DNA from: Lysinibacillus sphaericus
Lineage (GTDB): Bacteria > Bacillota > Bacilli > Bacillales_A > Planococcaceae
Direction: 5' to 3'
DNA length: 64,000 nucleotides
Assembly: GCF_001629735.1 (NCBI RefSeq)
Contig: NZ_CP015224.1
Coordinates: forward strand, 4,154,001-4,218,000
Shown: one piece after another, positions 51,543-60,741 of the stretch
Layout: each line of letters begins with the position of its first letter
Position numbering within the stretch: position 1 is the first letter of the stretch
Program-made: the position numbers and the translations under genes
Notes under the pieces: model-generated
The model's database searches: none
Told to the model about the DNA's origin: nothing
The model's input: the letters and a program-made list of their open reading frames with translations, nothing else

Positions 51543-53021
51543 GTGGAGATTAAAAACTATATTGGTGGTAAATGGAGCACACATTCACATTTACAAAGTA
51601 TAGCAGTGACGAACCCTGCAAATGGTGAGCAACTTGCTACCATACCACTATCTACTTCTAATGAGGTAGATGAGGCTGTAGTAGCTGCAAAGCAAGCACA
51701 AAAGAGCTGGGCACTTGTGCCTGCGCCAAAACGTGCAGAATTTTTATATGCCATCGGTCAAAAAATGAAAGAAAAAAAGGAATATTTGGCGACCGTTTTA
51801 ACAAAAGAGATGGGGAAGGTAATTGAAGAAGCAAGAGGAGAAGTGCAAGAAGGAATTGACATGGCCTACTATATGGCAGGTGAAGGTCGTAGGTTGTTTG
51901 GTGAAACGACACCTTCTGAACTGACTAATAAATTTGCGATGAGTGTAAGGGCGCCAATTGGGGTTGTAGCGCTTATCACACCATGGAACTTCCCTGTTGC
52001 AATCGCGACATGGAAATCATTCCCTGCTATTGTGGCTGGAAATACATTTATTTGGAAACCATCAAATGAGACGCCTATGATGGCTTATGAAATGGGTAAA
52101 ATTTTTGAAGAAGTAGGTTTACCTGATGGTGTAGCAAATATTGTTTTTGGTACAGGGCCGACAGTAGGGACTGCACTTATTGAACACCCTGACGTAAAGG
52201 TCATTTCCTTTACTGGGTCAACGACAACAGGTAGTAAAGTAGCGGAGCTTGGCGGTAAGCATTTGAAAAAGATTTCTTTAGAGATGGGTGGAAAAAATGC
52301 TGTCATTGTTATGGATGACGCAGATCTTCAACTGGCTACAGAGGGCATACTCTGGAGTGCCTTTGGTACTGCTGGACAAAGATGTACAGCATGTAGTCGG
52401 GTGATTGTGCATAAAGATGTAAAAGAGCAGTTAGAAAAGCGTCTCTTAGATGAAATGCAAAAGCTCACAATTGGGGATGGGCTAGACGAGGGAGTTAAAA
52501 TTGGGCCGGTGATTAATAAAGCAGCATTGGAAAAGATTAATCACTATGTACAAATAGGCAAGCAGGAAGGTGCCACGTTACTAGCTGGAGGCAGAATTTT
52601 AAATGAGCCACCATATGACAATGGGTTTTATTACGAGCCTACACTGTTTACGAACGTAAAGCCTGACATGATTATTGCTCAAGAAGAGATTTTTGGTCCT
52701 GTCGTTTCTCTAATTGAGGTAGCAAGCTTAGAGGAAGCAATTGAGGTAAATAATGGCGTGAAATTTGGCTTATCAAGCTCAATTTTCTCACAAAATGTTA
52801 ATACTATTTTCCGCGCACAGCGTGATTTAGACACGGGTATTGTCTATATAAATGCAGGCACGACAGGTGCTGAAATCCATTTACCATTTGGCGGTACAAA
52901 GGGGACTGGAAATGGACACCGAGATTCAGGTGTTGCGGCCTTAGATGTATATACGGAGTGGAAGAGCATTTACGTAGACTACAGCGGTAAATTACAAAGA
53001 GCACAAATCGATACAGAGTAA
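51543..53021 (+). CDS. Aldehyde dehydrogenase (probable aminoadipate-semialdehyde dehydrogenase)
   Basis: This 492-residue NAD(P)-dependent enzyme has catalytic Cys in GTAGQRCTACSR (about 285) and catalytic Glu in LEMGGKNA (about 251), with the SFTGSTTTGS cofactor loop. Similar operons in Geobacillus pair an ALDH with lysine 6-dehydrogenase, so the likely substrate is allysine (open form of piperideine-6-carboxylate), giving 2-aminoadipate. GTG 51543 lies eight bases after AGGGGG. It is the first gene of an operon with lysDH and an acyl-CoA dehydrogenase, 26 bp apart. Confidence 0.85.
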   Translation: MEIKNYIGGKWSTHSHLQSIAVTNPANGEQLATIPLSTSNEVDEAVVAAKQAQKSWALVPAPKRAEFLYAIGQKMKEKKEYLATVLTKEMGKVIEEARGEVQEGIDMAYYMAGEGRRLFGETTPSELTNKFAMSVRAPIGVVALITPWNFPVAIATWKSFPAIVAGNTFIWKPSNETPMMAYEMGKIFEEVGLPDGVANIVFGTGPTVGTALIEHPDVKVISFTGSTTTGSKVAELGGKHLKKISLEMGGKNAVIVMDDADLQLATEGILWSAFGTAGQRCTACSRVIVHKDVKEQLEKRLLDEMQKLTIGDGLDEGVKIGPVINKAALEKINHYVQIGKQEGATLLAGGRILNEPPYDNGFYYEPTLFTNVKPDMIIAQEEIFGPVVSLIEVASLEEAIEVNNGVKFGLSSSIFSQNVNTIFRAQRDLDTGIVYINAGTTGAEIHLPFGGTKGTGNGHRDSGVAALDVYTEWKSIYVDYSGKLQRAQIDTE

Positions 53022-53047
53022 CAGATCAACGAAAGGGGATGTTCTTG

Positions 53048-54220
53048 ATGAAAGTTGTTGTATTAGGTGCAGGTTTAATGGGTAAAGAGGTAGCTCGTGA
53101 TTTAATAAAGAATGATAAAGTCGAACATGTATTTTTAGGTGATATCGATGTAAAAGTGGCACAGGATTTTGTGGATACTTTAAATACTGATAGAGTCGAA
53201 GTTGTAGAGCTTCATGCAGAGCAAGATGATTCGTTAATGAAGGTCATCTCTAAAGGTGATGTTGTGATTAATGCATTATTTTATTCCTTCAATGAGCGTG
53301 TTGCAAGAGCAGCCATTGAAGCGGGTGTACACTCTGTAGATTTAGGTGGCCATATAGGTGGTGTTACCGAAAATATATTAGATCTTCATGAGCAAGCAAA
53401 AGCAAAAGGGGTCACAATTATCCCTGACTTAGGTGTTGCTCCAGGTATGATCAATATTCTAGCGGGCTATGGTGCCTCTAAATTAGATGATGTTGAGTCT
53501 ATCAAACTATTTGTGGGGGGCATTCCAACTGAACCAAAGCCTCCGCTCTATTATACACGTGTATTTTCTTTAGATGGTGTTTTTGATCATTATACTGAGC
53601 CTTCAAAAACGATTCAAAAGGGCAAATTACAAGAAGTCCCTTCCCTTTCAGGTGTTGAACCTATTTATTTTGATGATTTTGGTGTGCTTGAGGCATTTTA
53701 TACATCTGGAGGCATCTCCACATTATATAAAACATTCCCAAATGTCCGCACATTGGAGTATAAAACAATTCGTTATAAGGGGCATGCTGAGAAGTTTAAG
53801 CTATTAGCAGATTTAGGCTTCCTTGATTCAGCGAATAAGGTAGAGGTTGATAACCAAGAGGTGCCTGTTCGTTCTGTAGTGCGTGAGGCTCTTAAAAAGA
53901 AACTGGAGCTGGGAACCAAACCAGATGCGGTTCTATTACGTGTCATTGTGGCAGGTGAAAAAGCGCAACAGCAAGTGACATATGAATATGAAATGGTTGT
54001 ACGTAAGGATATGACCATCAATGAAACAGCGATGGCTCGTGCTACAGCTAATACTATTTCGGTTGTAGCTCAGATGATAGGTGCGGGTGTTATTAAAGAG
54101 CACGGTGTATTCCCACCTGAATCTGTAGTGCCTGGTGATACGTATATTGAAGAAATGGCCAAACGTGGTGTAGTAATAAAAGAGACGTCTCATAAGTCTG
54201 CTATGATTGTGAAATGGTAG
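53048..54220 (+). CDS. lysDH: L-lysine 6-dehydrogenase (saccharopine-dehydrogenase-like)
   Basis: This 390-residue NAD-dependent enzyme has the Rossmann N-terminus VVLGAGLMGKEVARDL and the long conserved middle IPDLGVAPGMINILAGYGASKLD. The sequence follows, as I recall it, Geobacillus stearothermophilus lysine 6-dehydrogenase almost throughout. That enzyme oxidatively deaminates the epsilon-amino group of L-lysine to allysine. True saccharopine dehydrogenases lack this operon setting. ATG 53048 is ten bases after AAGGGG; the neighbouring ALDH and acyl-CoA dehydrogenase complete a plausible lysine route. Confidence 0.85.
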   Translation: MKVVVLGAGLMGKEVARDLIKNDKVEHVFLGDIDVKVAQDFVDTLNTDRVEVVELHAEQDDSLMKVISKGDVVINALFYSFNERVARAAIEAGVHSVDLGGHIGGVTENILDLHEQAKAKGVTIIPDLGVAPGMINILAGYGASKLDDVESIKLFVGGIPTEPKPPLYYTRVFSLDGVFDHYTEPSKTIQKGKLQEVPSLSGVEPIYFDDFGVLEAFYTSGGISTLYKTFPNVRTLEYKTIRYKGHAEKFKLLADLGFLDSANKVEVDNQEVPVRSVVREALKKKLELGTKPDAVLLRVIVAGEKAQQQVTYEYEMVVRKDMTINETAMARATANTISVVAQMIGAGVIKEHGVFPPESVVPGDTYIEEMAKRGVVIKETSHKSAMIVKW

Positions 54221-54229
54221 GTGCTGAAC

Positions 54230-55423
54230 ATGAATTTTGACATGTCCACTGAGCATGAAATGCTACGAAAAACGGTAAGGCAGTTTGTTGATGAAGAAAT
54301 TATACCCTGTATAGCAAAGTGGGATGCCGAAGGTGGCTTTGATGCTAAAATTTGGTCGAGGCTTGCGGAGCTTGGGCTAATGGGGGTTTGTGTGCCAGAG
54401 CAGTATGGCGGAAGTGGAATGGATTATAACTCCCTTGCTATTGTGTGCGAGGAGCTGGAGCGGGGAGATACAGCATTCCGAACGGCGGTATCCGTTCACA
54501 TTGGCCTAAATAGCATGACATTAATGCAATGGGGTACTGAAGACCAAAAGCAGCGCTATCTTGTTCCACAGGCAAAAGGAGTAAGAATCGGTGCATTTGG
54601 TCTTACTGAACCGGGTGCTGGATCTGATGTAGCAGCTATGTCGACTACAGCTGTCCGTGATGGAGACCATTATGTCATTAATGGACAAAAAACATGGATT
54701 TCTTTATGTGATATAGCGGATCACTTTATCGTTTTTGCTTATACAGATAAGTCGAAGAAACATCATGGTATTAGCGCATTCATTGTAGAACGTTCAATGG
54801 CAGGCTTTACATCAAAGGCCATTAAAGGGAAGTATGGGATTCGTGCTGGCAATACAGGTGAGCTTTTCTTTGAAGATTTACGTGTACCAGCAGAAAATCG
54901 ACTCGGTGAAGAGGGAGAAGGCTTTAAAATAGCCATGTCTGCCCTAGACAATGGACGTTTCACCGTAGCTGCAGGAGCTGTAGGCTTAATCCAAGCGTGT
55001 TTAGAGGCAAGTGTTAAATATTGTCATGAACGAGAGACCTTCGGTAAGCCTATAGGAGAGCATCAGCTTGTTGGACAAATGCTAGCTAATATGGATGCCG
55101 GTTACCAGATGAGCCGTTTATTGGTCTATCGTGTGGGTGAATTGAAGAATAAAGGTGTTCGTAATACTAGAGAAACATCCTTAGCGAAATGGCAGGCGTG
55201 TGATTTTGCCAATAAGGCTGCTGATGATGCGGTACAAATTCATGGTGCATATGGCTATTCAGATGAATATCCAGTTGCGCGCTATTTGCGGAATTCGAAA
55301 GCACCTGTTATTTATGAAGGTACGCGAGAAATTCATACCATTATGCAAGCAGATTATGTATTAGGCAGACGCCAAGATAAGCAATTAGCCAAAATGCTAC
55401 CAAAATGGCCGTTTGAAGAATAA
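54230..55423 (+). CDS. Acyl-CoA dehydrogenase of the lysine operon
   Basis: This 397-residue flavoprotein has GAFGLTEPGAGSDVAAM, a QIHGAYGYSDEYPVARYLRN segment and catalytic Glu in IYEGTREIHTIM. Its place behind lysDH suggests it acts late in lysine breakdown, for example on glutaryl-CoA, but the usual decarboxylating glutaryl-CoA dehydrogenase has other sequence features and this is only inference. ATG 54230 lies ten bases after the lysDH stop with a weak AGGTG site, so coupling is likely. Confidence 0.85.
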   Translation: MNFDMSTEHEMLRKTVRQFVDEEIIPCIAKWDAEGGFDAKIWSRLAELGLMGVCVPEQYGGSGMDYNSLAIVCEELERGDTAFRTAVSVHIGLNSMTLMQWGTEDQKQRYLVPQAKGVRIGAFGLTEPGAGSDVAAMSTTAVRDGDHYVINGQKTWISLCDIADHFIVFAYTDKSKKHHGISAFIVERSMAGFTSKAIKGKYGIRAGNTGELFFEDLRVPAENRLGEEGEGFKIAMSALDNGRFTVAAGAVGLIQACLEASVKYCHERETFGKPIGEHQLVGQMLANMDAGYQMSRLLVYRVGELKNKGVRNTRETSLAKWQACDFANKAADDAVQIHGAYGYSDEYPVARYLRNSKAPVIYEGTREIHTIMQADYVLGRRQDKQLAKMLPKWPFEE

Positions 55424-55455
55424 ACGAGGGGGAAATTATTCCCTTTCGTTTTTTT
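55424..55455 (+). terminator. Terminator of the lysine operon
   Basis: ACGAGGGGGAA/TTCCCTTTCGT arms followed by seven T, directly after the stop. Confidence 0.8.
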
Positions 55456-55496
55456 AGTGTAGGGTGTAATCCATCTTTAAAAAAATTTCAGAACAA

Positions 55497-55524
55497 TGTA
55501 ACTTTCCGTCTTTTTCCTAGTCTA
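55497..55524 (+). promoter_or_regulatory. ECF sigma factor-like promoter of the beta-propeller gene
   Basis: TGTAAC (55497-55502), 16-base spacer, AGTCTA (55519-55524) resembles SigX/SigW-type extracytoplasmic-function promoters (TGWAAC, then CGTCTA-like). The AAC core is intact; the -10 differs at one base. The gene encodes a secreted protein, which fits envelope-stress control. Confidence 0.4.
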
Positions 55525-55559
55525 ATGGATAAACAAGTATATGAAGGAGAGGTAAAATA

Positions 55560-57650
55560 ATGAAAAATAAATGGCTGGCATTCATTTTGATAGCTGTTAT
55601 AGCGATTGTGCCTGGTATTTTCACATGGGCAGTAAATACAGAGGTAACTGCTAAGGCTGCTAGTGTGGGGATGGCTACCCAAAGTTGGCAAGCATCATTT
55701 TCTGTAAGCTTAAAGAAGAATAAACTTACTGACAATGTGTATGTAACGACAGAAAAAGGGAAAAAAGTCCCTGCAACGATTGCATTGTTAGAGGATCAAA
55801 AAACATTAGTTGTAAAGGGACTTGTACCAGGCAGTTATCAATTACATGTAAAAAAAGAAGCCTTTGCACAGGGAGGACTGAATGTAACTGCACAGGTTAT
55901 TCCATTTACAATTATTGAGACGTTAACTGCCGTTCAATCAGAAAAAGAATTAGAACAATATTTCAATAACTTGCTAAAGGCCCCAAGAGGTGGAATTGCA
56001 GAAGAGGAGATGTCAAGTGCTAAAAGCGAAGACAAAGCAACAACCAGTAACGAGTCTACTACTAATAATCAAGTGGAAGGTGTAGAAGAGGGCGATATTG
56101 TTGTTGTAAAAGATGGCTTTATTTTTACTGCAAAAGACCAAAGCATTACAGTTGTTAACGCTAAAGACCCCCAGCATTTGAAACAGGCTGCAAATATTAA
56201 GCTGAAGGAGTCGCAATATATTTCAAAGCTTGCGCTATATGATAATTTATTAATAGCGATAGGGGACCAATATATTGAAAAAGCAGGCACAGGAATGGTC
56301 ACAGCTTCATTTTATGATATTTCCAATCCAAACAACCCAAGACATATACGCGATGTGGGGCAAGAAGGATATTTACGGGATATCCGCATTACCAAGGACA
56401 CACTCTATTTAATTGGTAATATGTATCCAAACTATTGGGTATTACAACAAGAGCAAAAAGCAGATCTAAAACCAAAAACATATGATAGTTTGACGGGAGA
56501 AGTGTTCAAAAGCTTACCTTTAGAAAAAATATCAATTTTGCCTAATACAATGGATGGTACCTATAGTTTAATAACAGCTGTTGATTTAAAAAATGGTGCT
56601 ACAACAACGGCTAATACAAAAGGATACTTGGGCGGCAGTAGTGGACTTTATATGTCAGAGAATGCGCTATATTTAACGACGCCCATTTATGACGGGAATA
56701 ACGCTATTCCATTAGAAAAACGCGCGATGGATATGATATGGATGCCAAGAGCAGCTGACACGCAAATTTTTAAATGGAATGTAGATGGAACAACATTGAA
56801 TTTCACTGGTAGTACTGAAGTAAAGGGGACTGTATTAAATCAATATTCAATGGATGAGTATAAGGGCAATTTACGAATCTTTACGACAGAAGGAAATATA
56901 TGGGATGAGAAAAGCACCTCCTATAACCACCTCTTTATTTTGGATGAACAGTTAAAAACACTAGGTACAGTGAAAGATATGGCACCTGGGGAGAAAATTT
57001 ATTCTGCTCGATTTATGGGTAATAAGGCATATGTGGTGACATTTAAGGAAGTCGATCCATTGTTTGTCATTGATGTAGCAAATCCGAAAAAACCAGCAAT
57101 CCTTGGAGAGTTAAAGATTCCAGGCTTTAGTAATTACTTGCATCCATTAGATGACACACATTTAATTGGTATTGGCTATGATACAGAGCAACGCTATGAT
57201 TCGTTTACGAAGCGTAATTTTACGGTGACAACTAATATGAAAATGTCATTGTTTGACGTATCAGACTTCAAAAACCCGAAAGAACAATCTACCGTGAAAA
57301 TTGGCGGAAAGGGTTCCTATTCTGAAGTTCAATATAATCCAAAAGCGCTATTCCGAAATAAGGAATACAACTACTTTGGCTTCCCAGTTGTCCAATACGA
57401 AGCGGGTAAAGGGGATAATATTCTTTATAAGGGTCAGGGTGCTCAAATTTATGAAATTACAGCAAATAAAGGAATTGTTCTAAAAGGAAATATTATGAGT
57501 GCTACAAACGGTGAGCCATATGAAAATTGGGAGCAGGTTGTACAAAGAGTTGTTTATATAGAGGACGCTCTTTATACAGTAGCGCGCAATGAAGTGAAAA
57601 GCTATCAGTTAAAAGACTTTAAACCTCTGGATACATTAATCCTTAAATAA
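55560..57650 (+). CDS. Secreted beta-propeller domain protein
   Basis: This 696-residue exported protein has an N-terminal signal/anchor (about 5-25) and a small Ig-like (SbsA-type) domain (about 48-125). A Ser/Thr/Glu-rich linker (about 140-168) follows, then the C-terminal beta-propeller (about 170-690) of the PF09826 family, with repeated blades such as ISVNAKDP, YDISNPNNPRH, IDVANPKKPAIL and FDVSDFKNPKE. The family has been linked to cell-surface binding; the ligand is not known. GGAGAGG precedes ATG 55560. It may be expressed from an ECF-like promoter. Confidence 0.88.
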   Translation: MKNKWLAFILIAVIAIVPGIFTWAVNTEVTAKAASVGMATQSWQASFSVSLKKNKLTDNVYVTTEKGKKVPATIALLEDQKTLVVKGLVPGSYQLHVKKEAFAQGGLNVTAQVIPFTIIETLTAVQSEKELEQYFNNLLKAPRGGIAEEEMSSAKSEDKATTSNESTTNNQVEGVEEGDIVVVKDGFIFTAKDQSITVVNAKDPQHLKQAANIKLKESQYISKLALYDNLLIAIGDQYIEKAGTGMVTASFYDISNPNNPRHIRDVGQEGYLRDIRITKDTLYLIGNMYPNYWVLQQEQKADLKPKTYDSLTGEVFKSLPLEKISILPNTMDGTYSLITAVDLKNGATTTANTKGYLGGSSGLYMSENALYLTTPIYDGNNAIPLEKRAMDMIWMPRAADTQIFKWNVDGTTLNFTGSTEVKGTVLNQYSMDEYKGNLRIFTTEGNIWDEKSTSYNHLFILDEQLKTLGTVKDMAPGEKIYSARFMGNKAYVVTFKEVDPLFVIDVANPKKPAILGELKIPGFSNYLHPLDDTHLIGIGYDTEQRYDSFTKRNFTVTTNMKMSLFDVSDFKNPKEQSTVKIGGKGSYSEVQYNPKALFRNKEYNYFGFPVVQYEAGKGDNILYKGQGAQIYEITANKGIVLKGNIMSATNGEPYENWEQVVQRVVYIEDALYTVARNEVKSYQLKDFKPLDTLILK

Positions 57651-57653
57651 CAG

Positions 57654-57692
57654 AAAAAGTCCAATGAATTCAACTTGAATTCATTGGACTTT
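57654..57692. terminator. Bidirectional terminator
   Basis: Long perfect arms AAAGTCCAATGAATTC/GAATTCATTGGACTTT, flanked by A and T runs, between the beta-propeller gene and pdaC. Confidence 0.9.
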
Positions 57693-57713
57693 CTTTAAAA
57701 TGCATATAGTTTT

Positions 57714-59120
57714 TTACTTTTGACGATAGGGCAAAATCTCAGAAACCGTTACAAATTCATAGCCTTGACCTTGTAAATAGGCAAGGACAGCATCAAGCCC
57801 ATCTGCAGTAGATTGATGGATATCATGCATTAGTACTATTGCATTGTTGTGTAAATTATTTTTTACATTTGGCAATAATTGTTGTGCATTACGATGCTTC
57901 CAGTCTAATGTATCAATTGTCCAAAGCACGACGGGAACAGGAATCTCAGCGTCAATTGTGTCATTAGTCGCTCCATACGGCGGTCTGAAAACCGTGGCAC
58001 CGTGATTAATGGCCTTCTCTATTTCAGCGGTAGTCGTATTATATTCTTTCATCACTTGTTCTTGCGTAAGCTTCGTTAGTACTGGGTGGTTCCATGAATG
58101 ATTTCCTATTTCATGGCCACGTGCAAGTACATCTCTTGCAATATCAGGATAATATTGTACACGACTACCAAGCATAAAGAAGGTTGCTTTTGCGTGATAT
58201 TTATCGAGAATGTTTAATATTTGCTCCGTCACCTTTGGGTGTGGACCATCATCAAAAGTCAGCGCAATTCTTTTTTTATTTGGATCACCAGTCGGTGGTG
58301 GATTAGTTGGTTTTACATTTTCCATAGCAATTTGAAACTCAGAGGCTAACAATGGGTTAATGAGCGAGAGGGGTAGTTTCACTATTGGGGCACCTGCCGA
58401 TCCGCTAGCAATCTCGTATTCATCGAAATAGAATTGTAACGCATCGTCTGCAATTGCAAAGCGAGTGAAATTAGACCATTTTGGCTCAGTTGCTTTTAAT
58501 AGTTCATCTTTTAAAAGCTCATCCTTTATTTGAAGGTTCTTCTGTAAATCTTTTCGCACACTTGCGGCTAACGTAGATAAATTATTCTCGTCATTTTGTA
58601 ATAATGTTTGAATAGTAATTTGCTCGCCAGTTTCATTATTAATGAAGAATGTTTTCGTTGTGACCTCATGGTTAGCTCCACCTACGTAAAGCATTTTTGT
58701 TAGCACAAATGAATAGTAATGCTCTCGATATGGAAATGTTTCAAGACTAATATTTAATTCACCCATAACTTCTTTATCTTTTTTCATAGAGGCTAGATAG
58801 TTTTCTTTTGAATCCGTTATGTATTGTAATACGGCATCATTAAAAACTTCGTTATCTGTTTGTGGGTAATGAATGGCAAAAGGTGTACGTTTATCATTAG
58901 AAACGTCTGTTACAATTCGTATCCCTGGAAACGCAGAACTTTCCGTTGATATATTACTATTAACCGATTCTGTGTTGCTTTCTTTTGAAGCACTAATTTT
59001 TTGAAACTTAAATTCATCCTTTGATAGGATAATAACAAGTATAATAGTTGTTAAAGCTACAATGAGGCCAAGTAATAAAAAATCTATTATTGGGCCGCGT
59101 TTTTTTCTGCGTTCCTGCAT
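57714..59120 (-). CDS. pdaC: PdaC-type peptidoglycan N-acetylmuramic acid deacetylase
   Basis: This 468-residue protein matches B. subtilis PdaC in length and build. An N-terminal membrane anchor (about 13-35) is followed by a DUF4163/DUF3298-type domain (about 70-260), then a NodB deacetylase domain (about 280-460). Catalytic motifs are all present: LTFDDGPHP (Asp, metal Asp), GNHSWNHP (metal His), RPPYGA, IDTLDW and VLMHDIH. It deacetylates wall glycan and raises lysozyme resistance. The DUF3298 part resembles RsiV, so lysozyme binding is a known family theme. ATG 59120 has GAGGGGAG upstream; an earlier ATG at 59177 has no ribosome site. Confidence 0.88.
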   Translation of the reverse strand: MQERRKKRGPIIDFLLLGLIVALTTIILVIILSKDEFKFQKISASKESNTESVNSNISTESSAFPGIRIVTDVSNDKRTPFAIHYPQTDNEVFNDAVLQYITDSKENYLASMKKDKEVMGELNISLETFPYREHYYSFVLTKMLYVGGANHEVTTKTFFINNETGEQITIQTLLQNDENNLSTLAASVRKDLQKNLQIKDELLKDELLKATEPKWSNFTRFAIADDALQFYFDEYEIASGSAGAPIVKLPLSLINPLLASEFQIAMENVKPTNPPPTGDPNKKRIALTFDDGPHPKVTEQILNILDKYHAKATFFMLGSRVQYYPDIARDVLARGHEIGNHSWNHPVLTKLTQEQVMKEYNTTTAEIEKAINHGATVFRPPYGATNDTIDAEIPVPVVLWTIDTLDWKHRNAQQLLPNVKNNLHNNAIVLMHDIHQSTADGLDAVLAYLQGQGYEFVTVSEILPYRQK

Positions 59121-59446
59121 GGTGTTGGATACGCTCCCCTCATTTTTATTTTCTATACAATCAGACGTGCCAATCATGAAAAAAGTTATACAAATCTATA
59201 AACTTTTATTGTGAATTTATAGAAATTAACGCTAGCCATTTTTCCTTCTTGAAGTAGTATGATGAACGTGGTTATACTACTGTATTAGTGGATATAGAAC
59301 CCTTACCAAAATAGAACAACCGAAGATCAATAAGTAAAATTAAATTTTAAAAAAAGCCAAATTTTTTGCTGAAATTTTCAGTTGTGTTTTTAATGGCAGT
59401 TCGATACTATTGGCAAGGAACCTTTTGAAGGAGGCAGATAGCTGTA
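59121..59446. other. Non-coding gap between divergent pdaC and the ThrE-like operon
   Basis: A weak promoter pair TTGTGT -17- TACTAT can be read just upstream of the ThrE-like gene (about 59392-59414). No hairpin with a T run, small ORF or riboswitch core was seen. Confidence 0.35.
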
Positions 59447-60199
59447 ATGGTCTTACAAGAAGCGGATAATGAACTTACGATTGACTGTTTGTTGCTTGCA
59501 GGGCGTATTATGATTGAAAGTGGTGCAGAAACATACCGTGTGGAGGATACGATGCTGAGGATGGCACATTCTCAAAATATGCCAAATGCTCAATGTTATG
59601 CCACACCGACTGGAATCATTTTTTCGTTAGGCAAGACACAGCCAACGAGAATTTCATCAATTTCCAGTAGGGTTACAGATTTACAAAAAATAGCCTTGGT
59701 AAATTCAGTATCTCGGAGACTCACATCTCACATGATAACATTAGAAGAAGCTTATGACGAGCTAAAGTCGATACAAAAAACAAATTATTTTTTACCAACC
59801 TATTTACAAGTTATTGCCGCCGCTTTTGCAAGTGGTTGTTTCCTTATTATGTTTAAGGGAGGGTGGTCCGATTTTCCTATCGCTGTTGTAGCAGGAGGGT
59901 TAGGCTTCCTAGTGCTTGTAATAATGAATCATTTAACTAAAGTTAAATTTTTCTCTGAATTTACAGCATCACTCGTTCTCGGCTTTGTTGCCTTCTTTGC
60001 GGTAAAGTATGGTTACGGGACCGAGCTAGATAAAATTATAATTAGTTCTGTTATGCCGCTCGTACCAGGAATTTTGATTACGAATGCAGTTCGTGATTTA
60101 ATGGCAGGTCATTTTATGTCAGGGATGGCAAAAGGAGCAGAAGCCTTTTTAACTGCCTTTGCCATAGGGGCAGCTATTGCCGTCACCCTAGGATTTTAG
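59447..60199 (+). CDS. ThrE/YjjP-type threonine/serine exporter, large subunit
   Basis: This 250-residue protein corresponds to the N-terminal half of ThrE (DUF1212, YjjP-like): a cytoplasmic hydrolase-like segment with IESGAETYRVEDTM (about 22-35), then five membrane helices (about 115-248). In Bacillales, ThrE-like exporters are split into this subunit and a small partner, encoded just downstream. Export of threonine/serine or dipeptides is the family role. Ribosome site AAGGAGG. Confidence 0.88.
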   Translation: MVLQEADNELTIDCLLLAGRIMIESGAETYRVEDTMLRMAHSQNMPNAQCYATPTGIIFSLGKTQPTRISSISSRVTDLQKIALVNSVSRRLTSHMITLEEAYDELKSIQKTNYFLPTYLQVIAAAFASGCFLIMFKGGWSDFPIAVVAGGLGFLVLVIMNHLTKVKFFSEFTASLVLGFVAFFAVKYGYGTELDKIIISSVMPLVPGILITNAVRDLMAGHFMSGMAKGAEAFLTAFAIGAAIAVTLGF

Positions 60200-60211
60200 G
60201 AGGCCACTAGC

Positions 60212-60688
60212 ATGCACATAATGGACATTATCATACAATTAGTTGTTAGTTTTTTTGCTACGGCTGGAATTGCCATCATTTTTAATGTACCTAGGAAGAC
60301 GCTACTTCATTGCGGTCTCGTTGGGGTAATTGGCTGGATTATTTATTATATTTTAACGGAGCAAGGAATGGATGTTGTTAAAGCCTCTTTCTTTGGTTCA
60401 TTCGTCATTGCCATCGTGGCTCATCTATATGCGCGGCGCTTTAAAATACCGATGATTATTTTTATTGTTGGTGGAATTATTCCGTTAGTGCCAGGAGGCA
60501 TGGCTTATAATGCCATGAGAAATGTTGTAGAGGATGATTATTTACAAGGCTTACAGTATGGTTTAAAGGCATTTTTAATAACAGGGGCTATTGTGATTGG
60601 GCTGGTCTTTGCAGAAGTAATTATTCAACTCATTTTCCGTTCGGTCCGTTCAAGTAAAGTGAAATTCCAAAAGGTCTATAAAAGGTAA
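60212..60688 (+). CDS. ThrE/YjjB-type threonine/serine exporter, small subunit
   Basis: This 158-residue membrane protein matches the C-terminal half of ThrE (DUF3815, YjjB-like): five helices and the family motif IIPLVPGGMAYNAM (about 90-103). It is encoded 12 bp after its partner, with AGGAGG in that gap, so both form one complex. A terminator follows. Confidence 0.88.
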   Translation: MHIMDIIIQLVVSFFATAGIAIIFNVPRKTLLHCGLVGVIGWIIYYILTEQGMDVVKASFFGSFVIAIVAHLYARRFKIPMIIFIVGGIIPLVPGGMAYNAMRNVVEDDYLQGLQYGLKAFLITGAIVIGLVFAEVIIQLIFRSVRSSKVKFQKVYKR

Positions 60689-60695
60689 AAATAAT

Positions 60696-60735
60696 AGGAG
60701 GCTGCGTATATGCTATGATACGCAACCTCCTTTTT
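60696..60735. terminator. Terminator between ThrE-like operon and c-di-GMP gene
   Basis: AGGAGGCTGCGTA/TACGCAACCTCCT arms followed by TTTTT. Good for the plus strand. Confidence 0.85.
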
Positions 60736-60741
60736 ATAATA

